Below, piece after piece: positions 26,101-37,084 of a DNA stretch of 64,000 bases. Position 1 is the first letter of the stretch, and each line of letters starts with the position of its first letter. The notes beneath the pieces were generated by a model, which worked only from the letters and a program-made list of their open reading frames with translations, did not search any database and was not told the origin of the DNA. Source of the DNA: Litsea cubeba. Its lineage: Eukaryota; Streptophyta; Magnoliopsida; Laurales; Lauraceae. The stretch is from NCBI GenBank assembly GCA_012931725.1, contig CM022949.1, positions 24,152,806-24,216,805 of the forward strand, in the 5' to 3' direction. The translations under genes and the position numbers were made by a program.

Positions 26101-29100
26101 GTTTGTAAGGGGTTTTTAAATTGCTAAAAGAAATGAATGTATGGTTGAGGCAAATCTCAAAAGGAAGGAAAAAGATAGAAAATACTTACCCATGTAAAAA
26201 GATCTTCTCTAGTCAGCCCATAACAAAACCAGCAAGCCGAAGATGGTAAAATCAATACCGCTTCAATGAATGGGATAACTTCAAGCTTTTGCTCCATGAA
26301 AAGCGTCCACATCTGCAGTTTTCAAAAAGTTTTGGAAAGTCATGATAAACCTTAGAAAGACCTTAACACACAAGATATGAAGTAAAGACTCTCTCTTACC
26401 ATATCTACTAATGGAAGCACGAACATGACTCCACTTGATGACGCATAAAACCATGCACAATATATTCTTTTACGTGTTCCCTCAAACGCGACTGAAGATA
26501 CTAGCACATCTACAATAACTGCCGTTGTAAAAATCAACGTTGTCCATGTAACTTTAAGCATTAGTTTGCACTTCTCATAGGCTGGTACATGCTTTATGAT
26601 ATACCATACAATGTTTGTAAGCTCAATTGTTGCGCAGGATAAATTCATCCCCAAAAAAGGGACGTTTGCGATTGAAATCCATGGGCTGGCATACCTACAC
26701 AAGCACAAAATAAAGAGAAGTATTAATTATGTGAGATACACGATATACTTATAAATAATGGACTTTATATGTTTTGTAAATGTCAATAATTGTGTTCCAT
26801 TGATGCTAAATTCTCTTAAGTGGGGAAGGGTTTAAGGTCTTTATACCTACCTAAAGTGAATTTGGAGACCAAATTTGTGGGGGAGAATGCAAGGACCTAA
26901 ACTCAGAAATACCTAATTGGTAGGGTTTTCTTGAATTTCAGCCCCAAATAGATTTGACAATTAAGATTAAATACTACAGTTAGCATAATTCCCCGTCTCA
27001 ATTTATATAGTTAGGTTAATTAGTTGCCTCAATTGTTCATTATGTTCAATTTGGACTTAAATGTAATTTCATAATAAAATAATAACGAATATAATAGATT
27101 GTCAAATGTCAATATTGATAATTAATTAATCTAAATATAATTGATAGTAAATGGCTAGACTAAAATTAGATTTGACTCAAATAACATTGTGAATAATTTA
27201 TGCGGGACCCACTATAGCCACACACTACACCATGGGTTTATCTCGACACTCACTATTAAATTATATATATATATAGGAAGTGATCCTATGAGAACGGTCC
27301 TCACGGTCTTAAAGTGAGGACCACCTAGTGGGGCCCACCGTAGGACCCATCCAAATGGAACACACTTTCACAGCCCTCCCATGGACACCGAATCCCATGG
27401 ATTTGCACGAATTCAAATGAATTAGACCGTTGGATTGAGGGTCAATTTTTATTATTTGATATAAAGTTGTTAAATTTATGGATCATGGATGAAGTGGTTA
27501 GATGTATTAGATTGACCTCAAATTTGGTATCTCTATTGGCCCCACTGAGATCTTTTGTTCCCCCTCTATCCCATGCTCAATGGGGTCGTAAGAAGGGCCC
27601 CACTAGTCGGTCCTCACTTTAAGACCGTGAGGACCATATATATATATATATATATCATCATAATAAAAGCCTTGTTCCAACTATTCTCAAATCTGCCAAA
27701 GAAACTAAAGTCTATTAAAATCAAGATTTTCCATGATACTTGAAACAACTACATGACTGGATGTTCACAAACATGACCAATTCTATTAATTAAGTTGGTT
27801 CGCAGACACGACCCATTTCCTGCAACCTTCTAATGAGTGTAGAACTATAATAGAAATATATAGTTATTTTCTCAGTTCTTTGTAGTCCTGGATAGAAACC
27901 TTGAGCATGACTTTACAATACAAGAAAAATCTAGAAGTTAGCGTCTCAGATGGAAGAAATCATGACAATAACCCTGTTGTTGGGTTGTTGTCTAGAAAAT
28001 CTCACGAATATGAAGTAGGCTGCATAAGAAACCCGTAGGTCTAAAACATGTGGATTGGAAAAGGTTGATGGTTATGGGTGGATGATGAAAGAAAATCAAC
28101 TATGAAAGAGGAGAAAGAGAAAGAGAGAACATTGCGTGGAGAAAATGATTGTATAAGCAGAGGAGAGAGAGAGCCTAAGAAAGATGGACATCTGAGAAAT
28201 AGAAAGTAAAAGAGAGGTTGTTGATTGAACACGAGGAGAGAGAGAAAAAGAGAGAAAGGCAAGTAGAGACTACAGAGAGATGGATGTGTGTGGGAAACAA
28301 ACATCCGTTAATTTTGCGATTCTTTCCAATCTGTTTAGATTTCTTTAGGAGGGATTTGGCTAAACTTTAAATCTTGACCGTTGAGCTTCTTAAGAGGTTA
28401 CGAGATTAAGCATCACATGTAATTAAAGTAAGCACACTAGCGCAAGTGAAGGGGCCTATATTTATATTTTCATGTGCATCCATCCCTCGCCATAAAGTGA
28501 GGGACACTTATGGTTTCTTTTTGCACATGAACATTCCACTTCTGTAAATGACCATATATGGCGTTTCCTCTTTTGCACACCAATATTTCCAATTATGTAT
28601 GTGTCCCATACGCTATAGTGAGGGATGCATTCACATGAACATTCCTCTCTCTCTCTCTATATATATATAAATAGTAGTCATCCTGTGCGTACCTTGGCGT
28701 GGGCCCACATGGGGACACGCCTAGGACTAGGACCAGGGGTTGAAAGATCTACTCTGGCCCTTCATCTCTGCAAAAAATCAGCCCCATCACTCACCTCTAT
28801 CATCTTCATCCGGGCCCCACAAGTTTAACGGTGTACGGTCCATTCGGATGGGTGTGAAGTTGATCCAACGGTGTATAATATATCAAATGGGTGCGAAGGC
28901 GGGCATGCCCACCCCGGCCAAACCATCTACATACATGGGACCTCCTTAAGTACACTAGATCCATCAAGTTTTCACCTATCAAAATTGATTAGACCATTAG
29001 ATCGAAGGTCATTTTTTTCTTTAATATAAAGTCGTTAAGTTTGTGGGCCACGGATGAAGGGGTTAAAGGCATGGAATTGACCCCAAACTTGACATATAGG

Positions 29101-32100
29101 CCCATCAAGAGGTCTCTTTCCATCCCCCAAGTCCCATGATTAGTGGGGCCCTACGTGGGCCCCATTAAGTTTGTCCCTCACCATGCATAAGAGGTTCGGC
29201 AATGATTGTGTCTGGTGCATCAGGTAAAACAAATTCTATATGGATTTTTTATTTTTGCGCCTCTTATCATATGACATGTGATTCTTCCTTATAACATAGT
29301 TGTCATCCTCCTTCTAGAAATCTGAAAATACATACAGCAGATGATACACCACTACCAATCATTACAATTGGTCCAATTTCCACTAAGAATCTGTCTCTTA
29401 GTATTGTACTGTGTTCCGAACCTATCTGTAAATTTGATCTCTATTAGTCAATTGACCTCATTTGGTTATCTTGTCTCATTTACATCGACTGGTTATTCTA
29501 TATAGGATACTCGCACCGGGAAGCAGATTGGGACAAGCCATAAGTCCAGAGCTCTCTATTATCTTCACTCGTTACAACTGCCGTCACAAGCTTCTTCTTC
29601 CGTCACTCTTGCTTCTACAGTAGCACCTTTCTCTTTATGGCATGCTAGATTAGGACATTTATCTTTGAATAAAATGAAAATTTTACATTCTACTGGCTGT
29701 CTTGAAAATATTTGTCACAGACATTTCAGATTGTTTTAGTTGTCAACTTGGTAAGCAGTATGTTTTACCTTATAATAAAAGTTGTTCTTTTACCCATGCT
29801 CCGTTTGACTCGATTCATTCTGACATTTGGGGACCTGCTTCACAACCAACAAAAGGTGGTTCGCTCTATTATTTCTTGTTTATTGATGATTTTACTCGTT
29901 CTACATGGCTCTATCTGATGAAACATAGGTCTGAATTCTATTCTATTTACACTACTTTTTCTAATATGATTTTAACACAATTTGGTAAACGGGTAAAAAT
30001 CTTTAGGTCAAATTCTAGGGGGGAATACATCAGTCATAGATTCCGAAATTTTTTAGACACTCAAGGAACCCAGGCTCAGTTGTCCTGTTCTGCCACTCCA
30101 CAGCAGAATGGCGTTGTAGAAAGGAAACATCATCATATCCTTGATACGGCTCGCTCCTTGATCTACTCCTCTCATGTTCCGCTGATGTTTTGGGGGGAAG
30201 CAATTATAACTTCTGTTTATTTAATCAATAGATTCCCATCCACTATTTTAGGTGGTCTTTCACCCTATGAGAAATTATTTTCTGCAAAACTAAATTTGTC
30301 TCATCCGAAAATATTTGATTCCACCTGCTTTGTCCTTCTCAATAACAATGAACGAACAAAACTTTCACCCAAGTCCATTGTATGTGTTTTCCTAGGCTGT
30401 GGAATTGAACAAAAAGGATATCACTGCTATGATCCTAAATCAAATCGATTGCGAATCTCTCGCAATGTCACGTTTCTTGAACAGATTCCTTTTTATACCT
30501 TACCTGTTTCTGCTCTTGCCACAAATACATTTCGTCCACTTGATCCCTTCCCTAACATGTTTCCGTCTGAGCAGTCATCTTCGCCACCTCCGCCGCCGCC
30601 ACCAATCTTCAAAGTCTATCATCGTCGCCCGAAAGGAGACTCTCATGTACCTATGCCTGGATCAACTGTTCCCGATGCAAGTGTTCCTCTTGATAGAAGG
30701 TATCCGGTTCGAACCCGAAAACCTGTCTCTCGTTTTGGCTTTGTTTGCACTGATCACCTATCTTCTTCCTATTAGTCTTTTCTTACGGCCATACATTCCA
30801 TCTCTGAACCACAGTCATACAAAGAATCCATTACCACCCCAGAATGGAGATCTGCCATAGAGGAAGAACTAGCTACACTTCAGAAATCAAATACATGGGA
30901 ACTTGTTCATTCACCTCTTGACAAAAATATTATTGGGTGTAAATGGGTCTTTAAGATTAAGACCAAGTCCGATGGTTCCATCGATCGGTATAAAGCTCTC
31001 GCCTAGTTGCAAAGGGATATAACCAGGAATATGGCATCGATTATGAAGAAACATTTGCTCCGGTAGCCAAGATGACTTCTGTTAGAACATTCATTTCGGT
31101 GGCAGCCGTTAGACAATGGCCTCTGTATTAACTTGATGTCAACAATGCATTTTTAAATGGATTTCTTCATGACACCTGGTCTTACTCGTCCCCCACATCA
31201 TGTCTGCAGACTTAAACGAGCACTTTATGGCCTTAAACAAGCTCCCCGTGCTTGGTTTGATCTTTCAGCACTGCTGTTATTAGTATTGGTTACCATCAAA
31301 GTGCTCACGATTCTGCCTTATTCACACGCTATTCAGAAAAAGGCTGTGTTTTCCTTTTACTCTATTTGATGATATGATAATTTCCGGTGATGATAGAATG
31401 GGTATTGTCTCCCTTAAAGAATTTTTACATCAGCAGTTTGAAATGAAGGATCTGGGTCCTTTTCGGTATTTTTTAAGGATTGAAGTAGCCTATTCTCCGA
31501 CTGGATATCTTCTCTCAAACCAAGTACTGCAATGATGTTATTCAATGAGCAGGTCTAACTGATATTAAATTTGTTTCCACTCCAATGGAGCACAATTGCA
31601 AACTTCAGACTACAGAAAGTATCCCTCTTGTGGATGCTACTCGCTATCGTGAGATAGTTGACAGTTTGGTATATTCGACCACAACCAGGCCTGATATTGC
31701 TCACTCGGTTCATATTGTTAGTCAGTTCGTACCTCATCCTACATCTGTTCATTGGGCTGTTGTTCTTCGGATTCTACGCTATTTACAAGGGACTACGAAC
31801 AAAGCCCTCCTTATGTCCTCCCGTTCAAATCTTCACTTGCATGGTTTAACTGATTCTGATTGGGCTGGAGATGTGAATGATAGGCACTCGACAACTGGCT
31901 TTGCTATCTTCCTTGGTTCTTCGTTGATTTCCTAGAAAAGCAAGAAACAAGAAGTGGTTTCTAGATCATCATCAGAATCTGAATATTGAGCTATTGGACA
32001 CACCACTACTGAGATCATCAGGCTTCATGTGGTTACTTGAAGATTTAGGAGTTTCTATTACCAAATCCACACCTCTTTATACTGATAGTGAAAGTGTTAA

Positions 32101-35100
32101 GAAATTAGCCTTCAATGAGGTGTTCCATGAACGAACAAAACATGTTGAAGTTGATTGTCCCTTCATTCGCCAACATGTTCGAGATGGCACAATCCAACTC
32201 TCTTTCATCCCTTCCACCGATCAAACTGCGGATTTCTTCACCAAAACTCAGACATTATCAAGGTTCCAAAATCCGGTTCACAAGCTCTCGATGCTCACAT
32301 TCTCTCATCCAGCGCTTGAGGGGGGGTGTAAAGACAGGAGTACCCAAATGGGTCAACTCAGCCTATTGGGTCAGTCCAAACCCAAAACAGCAGGCCCAAA
32401 TGACTTAGTCATTGGACAGTTTGTGTACGGCCAGCTTTATTGTAATCTTTAGATTAGTTTCCTTTAATATCTGAATATCACCCAAATCAAGGGTTATACT
32501 AACTGCAAATGTACACGGCAGAATAGATATTAAGACAGTCGATGCTATCATTATTGATCATCGAATTCATTCCTCAATATTGTCGTCTCCTTGTAGTTTC
32601 TGTAATAAAGGACAGCTTCCAGATCATAGGTTTGACATGCTATTTTGTAGGCAAACATCATCTGTGTGGCTTTTGTACCCTTTATTCCTTTTCCTAAATA
32701 CCATTTTATATTATCTCACTAGACATGTTTTTTTACATGTGTTTGACGTGGATCTTTTACCAATACATATTACTCTGTGAACTGTGAAACAAAATAAAGG
32801 GATTTTGACACAGTAATCCTCCTTAAACGCGCTTTTACAAATTTTATGACCGAAATTCAGATAATGTCCGACTCTGGTCATCATTTTTTTGAAAAACTTT
32901 TTGGCCTCAAATCCCATGACATCATGGGAACAGTGCATGTCCCAAAAACTGATGAATCCCATGATATCAATGGACTGTCCCATGATGTCATGACTTTTAT
33001 GCAACATCTTAGGGAAAGTTTTTTTTTTTTTTTTCTGAATGATAGAACCTGAGAAATGATGGCCAGATGTGTATTTACTATTCACAAAATGCCATTTTCC
33101 GTGTTCTGTAAAAAATGAATCTACTTGCTGGAGGCAAAAAGTAAATGATACAGAAAGTGATAAATCCCAAGATATCATGGGACTGATTATCCCATGATAT
33201 CATGGGATATGGCGCATAAAAATTAAAAACAAAAACAAAAAAAAAGCTGCCCAAAGTCAAATACCTCTGGTGACATTATATGAATTCTGGCCATGATGTT
33301 GGGAAAACCGAGTTTAAGGAGGATTAACATGTCAAACCAATAAAAAATGTGAAGAATAATTAGGAAAAAGGACTGTTTACTAACAAGGTTTTGTATACAA
33401 GAACATGCTGACATAGAACTTAAAATGAGTTTTTTATTTTTTAAATTAATACCTTATATTAATGCCTTGGGTTGACATCCTGGAAGTAGTACTTACACAT
33501 GAAGATGAGCAAATACTTAAAAATTTATTCTCTAGTCCAGGTTTTGGATTGATAGTTACTCAGTAATCGTGATCTCTGACCCCCTATATTGTCTTATCCA
33601 TTGACACTTGACAATATGATTACCGGCTACTTTATCCCCATTCAGTTCTTATTTTACTATTGGGTTTGTGGTTTTTTTTTTTTTTTTTTCTCTTCATTAG
33701 GAAATTCAGAAATCCAAAGAAAATTTCCGCACATGTTTTAAAGTGTATGAGCATTGAGAGCAGCAGACTATGGAGTATCTACTTTAGGACTATGAAACTC
33801 CTCATTGAGAGCAGTATCTATCTATCTTTATGATTTAATGGCTTCTCATTTGAGTTGGTTTTGTGTAGTTCATCCAATCTATGTATTTAAAAGGATTAGC
33901 ATCTATTTATGTAATTTTCTTTTGGTGTTGAACCATTGTGTTTGCTGTACTTCTGTTGGTTTAAGTGGAAAGGACTCCTAGTCTCGTTTGATATTTGCAT
34001 TCCCAGCAGAGACAAGTTTAGTAGAGTGGGAGTGTTTTTAGAGAAATTGAGAACTTGTAGAAGAGGGAGAATACTATGATGCTATAAAAGGTTTAGGTTG
34101 GGCAGCGTGCATGGTGATTATAAATCAGTACATGCACTAGACACATGTGAACACTATAAGGAACCTAGGCATATATTATGTGAAAACACCCAAACATATA
34201 TGTGTGTACAGGAGAGGTGCCTTGAAGTTGTCGTCTACAGCATATCTGATATTACTCTCTGTTGGATGTTGATGGGACCCTCACCACACTAGGATTTTAG
34301 GTGACTTGTATATGTAGTTTGGATAGATGGATCCTATTTTTCAGCATTCCTTCTCCCTACCGTGTAAAGCAAAGTTTGTAGAGCCCATTGAGAGCAATTC
34401 ACAAAGCCCACATTAAGGTTCTCGAGATCTCCAAGGTATCAAGCCTTGAAAACTGAACCCTTGGCTGTTTCCAAAGAGATGTAAAGGTTTGGATCTTGTG
34501 TTTGGGGCCCACATAATCCAAAAAATACTATCATATGGCTCACATTTTTTGCTCAAATCTCGAGATTGGTATGATCCAACGGTTTGGAACTTGATTTACA
34601 CTCTTAGATTTTGAAAAAAATAAAATAAAAAATCGGACTGGGGTGTTGTTGGGCTAGAATCACTGTTCACCCTCTATTTTTTCCCCTCCACTTTCTACAT
34701 GCATCAAATGGTGGGCCGTGGGAAAAAGAGGCATTGCCTCTACTTCTCTACACCATTATGCCAAACACCTCTATTTTCAAAATCTCTACCCGCTTTAGAG
34801 ACTTAGAGAAATAGGGGCAAAAAGTAGTGATGCTAAACAGGGGCTTAGTCCTGTTGTCACGTCTAGTAGCATTCGCACCTATCTTAACAATTGCCATTAT
34901 TAAGCGATGATCCATTAGACAACTCATGTGTCTGAACAAGTATTTATGGAACAAACCCTGGGTTTTATTGATGAAAAATAACCTACACGAGTGCCATCTA
35001 AATAGAGCTTTATATGTGAAGAAGTAAGCCCCACGGGCCTGGTTAGATCTAGTATTTTTCTCCTTCATGGATTCATGTGTCGTACTACCGAATCTTCTTT

Positions 35101-36336
35101 ATTTGTGCAAAGCGTAATAGAGGAGTTACTTCTATTATTATACATTGATATGATCCCGAGTTGCTACACACCTTCATTGCCATCTTAAGCACTAAATTTA
35201 TAATGAAAGATCTAGGGCCCTTACATTATTTTCTTGGAATTGAAGTTTATACTAGTCCTTCTGGTCTTTATCTGAATCAAAATATGTCAAAGATCTATCT
35301 TTCCAATTAGGAATGGATTCATGTAAAAGCATTGCTACTCCTATTGGCCATTTGCACCAAGCTTCTTCTTCAGAAAAATGATGCTCCTTACCCTGATCCG
35401 TCTCACTTTAAGAGTATCGTGAGTGCCATTTAATATCTTACAGTCTTACTTTAATCAGGCCGGACTTGTCATTTTCAATCAGTTCTACATTTCAGTTTAA
35501 TCTATAGTCATTTTCAGTGAATTTCACATGTCAATTTATGCAGGAATCTACTATGGGCCAATTTCATGCAGTTAAACATATTTCAAGATACGCTGGGAAA
35601 ACTTTGGATTTGGGCATTCGTATTCTTCATGGCATTTCTCTTGATTTAGATAGATTTTCTTATATGGATTGGGCTGGATGTGCTTTAAATCTCCGTTCCA
35701 CAATTGGTAATAGACCCTTTTTTTTATCTGAATTGCATTTTATGGAGTGCCAAAAAGCAATCTACAGTTGCTCATTCTAGCACGGAGTCTGAGTATCAAG
35801 CTATGGCCTCTACAATTGCTGACTCATTTGAACTCATTAGATTAATTGCTTAAAAAATATCTATAAAATCATATTTCACAAAGAAGACGAAACTATGGTC
35901 GAAAAAACTCTCCGAATCAGTCTATCTCATTTTGAGAAACAATAGGAAACTTACCACGCGCCTAACAGAAATGCCATCACATTGAACTGGCGCAGATTAA
36001 TTGATTTTTTCTGATCGTCCTCCAGCCGATATCTATATACAGAAAAGACGCTTCAAAATATAATCAAATAAAAAATCAGAGAGCTAAATTGAAAAAATAT
36101 ATTTGAAAATTTTTACTTACGCCGGTATCAATAAAGAAGATATAACAAATGCATTTCCTGTTTTAGAAAATCAATACAAAATTTAGTAATATCAAGAAAA
36201 TTAACCTTAAAAAATTCAAAAAACAAAAAGAATGATAAAAAAGAAACAAATATATAATTATCAACTTACCGAAAATAGCAACTACAACTTCAGTAGTATT
36301 GTAATTAGTTGGAATTACTTCATTATCGAACTTCAT
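23151..36336 (-). CDS. Divergent SWEET (MtN3/saliva) sugar transporter with a coiled-coil C-terminal extension
   Basis: This is a SWEET-type bidirectional sugar uniporter with seven membrane helices in two MtN3 repeats. Minus-strand exons: 36270-36336, 36121-36157, 35955-36032, 26400-26694, 26190-26312, 23440-23524, then 23350 downward. All GT/AG junctions and phases agree, and the 37-nt second exon and roughly 120-nt fifth exon match the usual SWEET gene structure. Family hallmarks are visible: FGNA (start of TM1), proline in IPAYR (TM1), AWYASPW (TM2), VLPLV (TM5) and VIPFI (TM6), Asn in GMNLS (TM3) and VPNAIWFG (TM7), and Trp in CWFCYGL. After KRVRRPTKS the protein continues into a helical tail (MRDIRDGVNDLK.., LNEIKRLNAEYI) that is not typical of SWEETs. 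At 23,170 the frame enters the arm of a 250-bp inverted repeat and stops at 23,151. Where the native protein ends is uncertain; see 22,515-22,874. The start is the first ATG after the leader. Confidence 0.87.
24370..24900 (+). pseudogene. Decayed Copia reverse-transcriptase fragment folded into an inverted repeat
   Basis: Plus-strand frames recover Copia RT wording with stops and shifts: NNTWDIVPC near 24,425 and QMDIKNAFLDVNLQREC at 24,650-24,700. From 24,591 to about 24,740 the sequence is mirrored by 24,750-24,895 as an imperfect inverted repeat, including GGTCTGAGTTCTATTAGCTA and its complement. It lies in SWEET intron 5. Confidence 0.7.
24970..26150 (+). mobile_element. Probable LTR-like sequence of a Copia element
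   Basis: A long non-coding stretch in SWEET intron 5 follows the Copia RT fragment. It begins near TGATGTGTTTTGTGAT, has many CGGCCAG/CGGCC motifs (25,355-25,555), a TATA-like ATAAATATC at about 25,578, then a CT-rich leader-like part. This layout resembles large Copia LTRs. Ends, target duplication and a partner LTR were not found, so the boundaries are approximate. Confidence 0.4.
27296..27635. mobile_element. MITE, 340 bp, with perfect 27-bp terminal inverted repeats
   Basis: The ends 27296-27322 (GGTCCTCACGGTCTTAAAGT..) and 27609-27635 are exact reverse complements over 27 nt. Both flanks are TA repeats. The interior shares a block (ATTAGACCGTTGGATTGAGGG, then GGATCATGGATGAAGTGG) with the elements at about 28.9 kb and 45.4 kb, so it belongs to a local family. 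It lies in SWEET intron 3. Confidence 0.9.
28640..29195. mobile_element. Relative of the 27.3-kb MITE, ends unclear
   Basis: The interior (28,980-29,130) closely matches the central block of the MITEs at 27,296 and 45,415 (for example GGGCCACGGATGAAGGGGTTA). Flanks are rich in GGGCCCAC motifs and CTCTCT/TATATA runs. I could not pair terminal repeats with certainty. Confidence 0.5.
29320..32326 (+). pseudogene. 5'-truncated, broken Ty1/Copia pol (integrase, RT, RNase H)
   Basis: This is a Copia polyprotein in sense order lacking its 5' LTR and gag. Protease/linker wording with stops begins near 29,320, then a GAG-pre-integrase block (LWHARLGHLSLNKMKILHST, about 29,637). The integrase ORF is 29702-30775: D41 in HSDIWGP, position 104 is Asn (FRSNSRGEY) where the family has Asp, and E140 lies in NGVVERKHH, with 35 residues between 104 and 140. 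RT follows with frameshifts and stops (NIIGCKWVFKIKTKSDGS, LKRALYGLKQAPRAWFD, FEMKDLGPFRYFL), then RNase H (DATRYREIVDSLVYST, LTDSDWAGD, TDSESVKKLAFNEVFHERTK, IPSTDQTADFFTK). It cannot encode a working enzyme set. It sits in SWEET intron 3, opposite to the gene. Confidence 0.92.
32308..32326 (+). promoter_or_regulatory. Polypurine tract of the Copia element
   Basis: The purine-rich stretch GAGGGGGGG stands directly before TGTAAAGACAGG, the expected start of the 3' LTR, and follows the RNase H coding end as in intact Copia elements. Confidence 0.7.
32327..32580 (+). mobile_element. 3' LTR (at least its 5' part) of the Copia element
   Basis: It starts TGTAAAGACAGGAGTACCC directly after the polypurine tract. 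Its 3' end is not certain, because no 5' LTR survives for comparison; the end given is approximate. Confidence 0.5.
32806..33334. mobile_element. MITE, about 529 bp, with internal CCCATGATATCATGGG palindromes
   Basis: The ends TGACACAGTAATCCTCCTTA (32,806) and the complement of AAGGAGGATTAACATGTCA (ending 33,334) form terminal inverted repeats of about 23 nt with a few mismatches. Inside are several versions of an ATG(A/T)(C/T)ATCATGGG palindrome (near 32,915, 32,968, 32,985, 33,165 and 33,192). No coding capacity. It lies in SWEET intron 3. Confidence 0.75.
34385..34860 (-). mobile_element. Non-autonomous element related to that at 43.8-44.8 kb, reversed
   Basis: Read on the minus strand, this stretch matches 43,850-44,590. 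Shared wording includes GGTTTTGAGAATAGAGGT versus GATTTTGAAAATAGAGGT, then CCCACCATT(C/T)GATGC, AAATCTAAGAG.GTAAATCAAG and ACACAAGATCCAAA. It has no coding capacity and its class is unknown. Confidence 0.55.
34930..35853 (+). pseudogene. Second decayed Copia fragment (RT end to RNase H)
   Basis: Recoverable pieces in broken frames are VFMEQTLGF (about 34,948), FIMKDLGPLHYFLGIEVY (about 35,200), YAGKTLDLGIRILHG and YMDWAGC (35,590-35,680), and TESEYQAMAS (about 35,785). The order matches Copia RT to RNase H. It differs from the 29-32 kb element and has no LTR attached. It lies in SWEET intron 3. Confidence 0.8.
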
Positions 36337-36600
36337 TTTTCTTTTTACTGCAAGAAATGAAAAAAGGAGAGAGTGATAACCAAATAGAAAATGAGAAGGG
36401 AGACGACCAATAAATGGAGGGGGGCATGCAGAGGGGATTTGTGCCAAGAGGCCTTAGAAGAGATAACAGAAATACCCAATAATACCCTTCATTATATCTT
36501 TCACAACCCACTCTTGCATATCTTATCTCTAATCAATCCATTTCAAGTGGGACCCATCAAATTGATATACTTTAGTTTTATTTTTTAGTTACTCTAACAA
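36337..36600 (-). promoter_or_regulatory. Upstream and leader region of the SWEET gene
   Basis: This lies immediately upstream of the SWEET start codon. A TTTCTTGCAG sequence ends just before the start (about 36,350), so an intron in the 5' leader is possible. No clear TATA box was fixed. Confidence 0.3.
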
Positions 36601-36920
36601 TGAACCTAATTGTGAAAAATAATAAAAATGAGAAAAAATCAATTTTACATATTAGTTTTTTACAATCTGTTTTTCGATATTCAAGAAATTTATCTTATAG
36701 TTTTTATGAAAAGATTTTATTTGAAGGATAAATCAAATGATAAATATATGTTACATATTTTATTTTTCTTACTCTAATATAGTGTTAAGAAGCATGATTA
36801 AGTAGCCAGTTGCGGGCCCTCTAATTGGACTTTTTATTGAGACAAGTTATATTTCATTTAAGTGTTATAATCCATTAGTTTTAAACTCTTTGATTGGATG
36901 GTTATTATTATCTATTTCAA

Positions 36921-37084
36921 TGTTGCAAAAATCGCTAGGCAGTGGGCATGGACTAGGGATTAATTTCCGATTAATCCCCGCCTAGCCCGATTAATCCCCT
37001 CCTAGTCGGATTAATCCCCGCCTAACACCTAGGCGCTGCCTAGGCGGTGACCGCCGACTAGCGCCTAGGCCGATTTTTGTAACA
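36921..37084. mobile_element. Small MITE, 164 bp
   Basis: The ends TGTTGCAAAAATCGCTAGGC and the complement of GCCTAGGCCGATTTTTGTAACA form imperfect terminal inverted repeats. The interior holds three GATTAATCCCCGCCTA-type repeats and CCTAGGCG palindromic wording. Confidence 0.7.

Noticed and set aside
28041..28304. 87-aa minus-strand Ser/Leu/Phe-rich ORF
   Set aside because: Low-complexity GA/CT-rich sequence within the SWEET intron.
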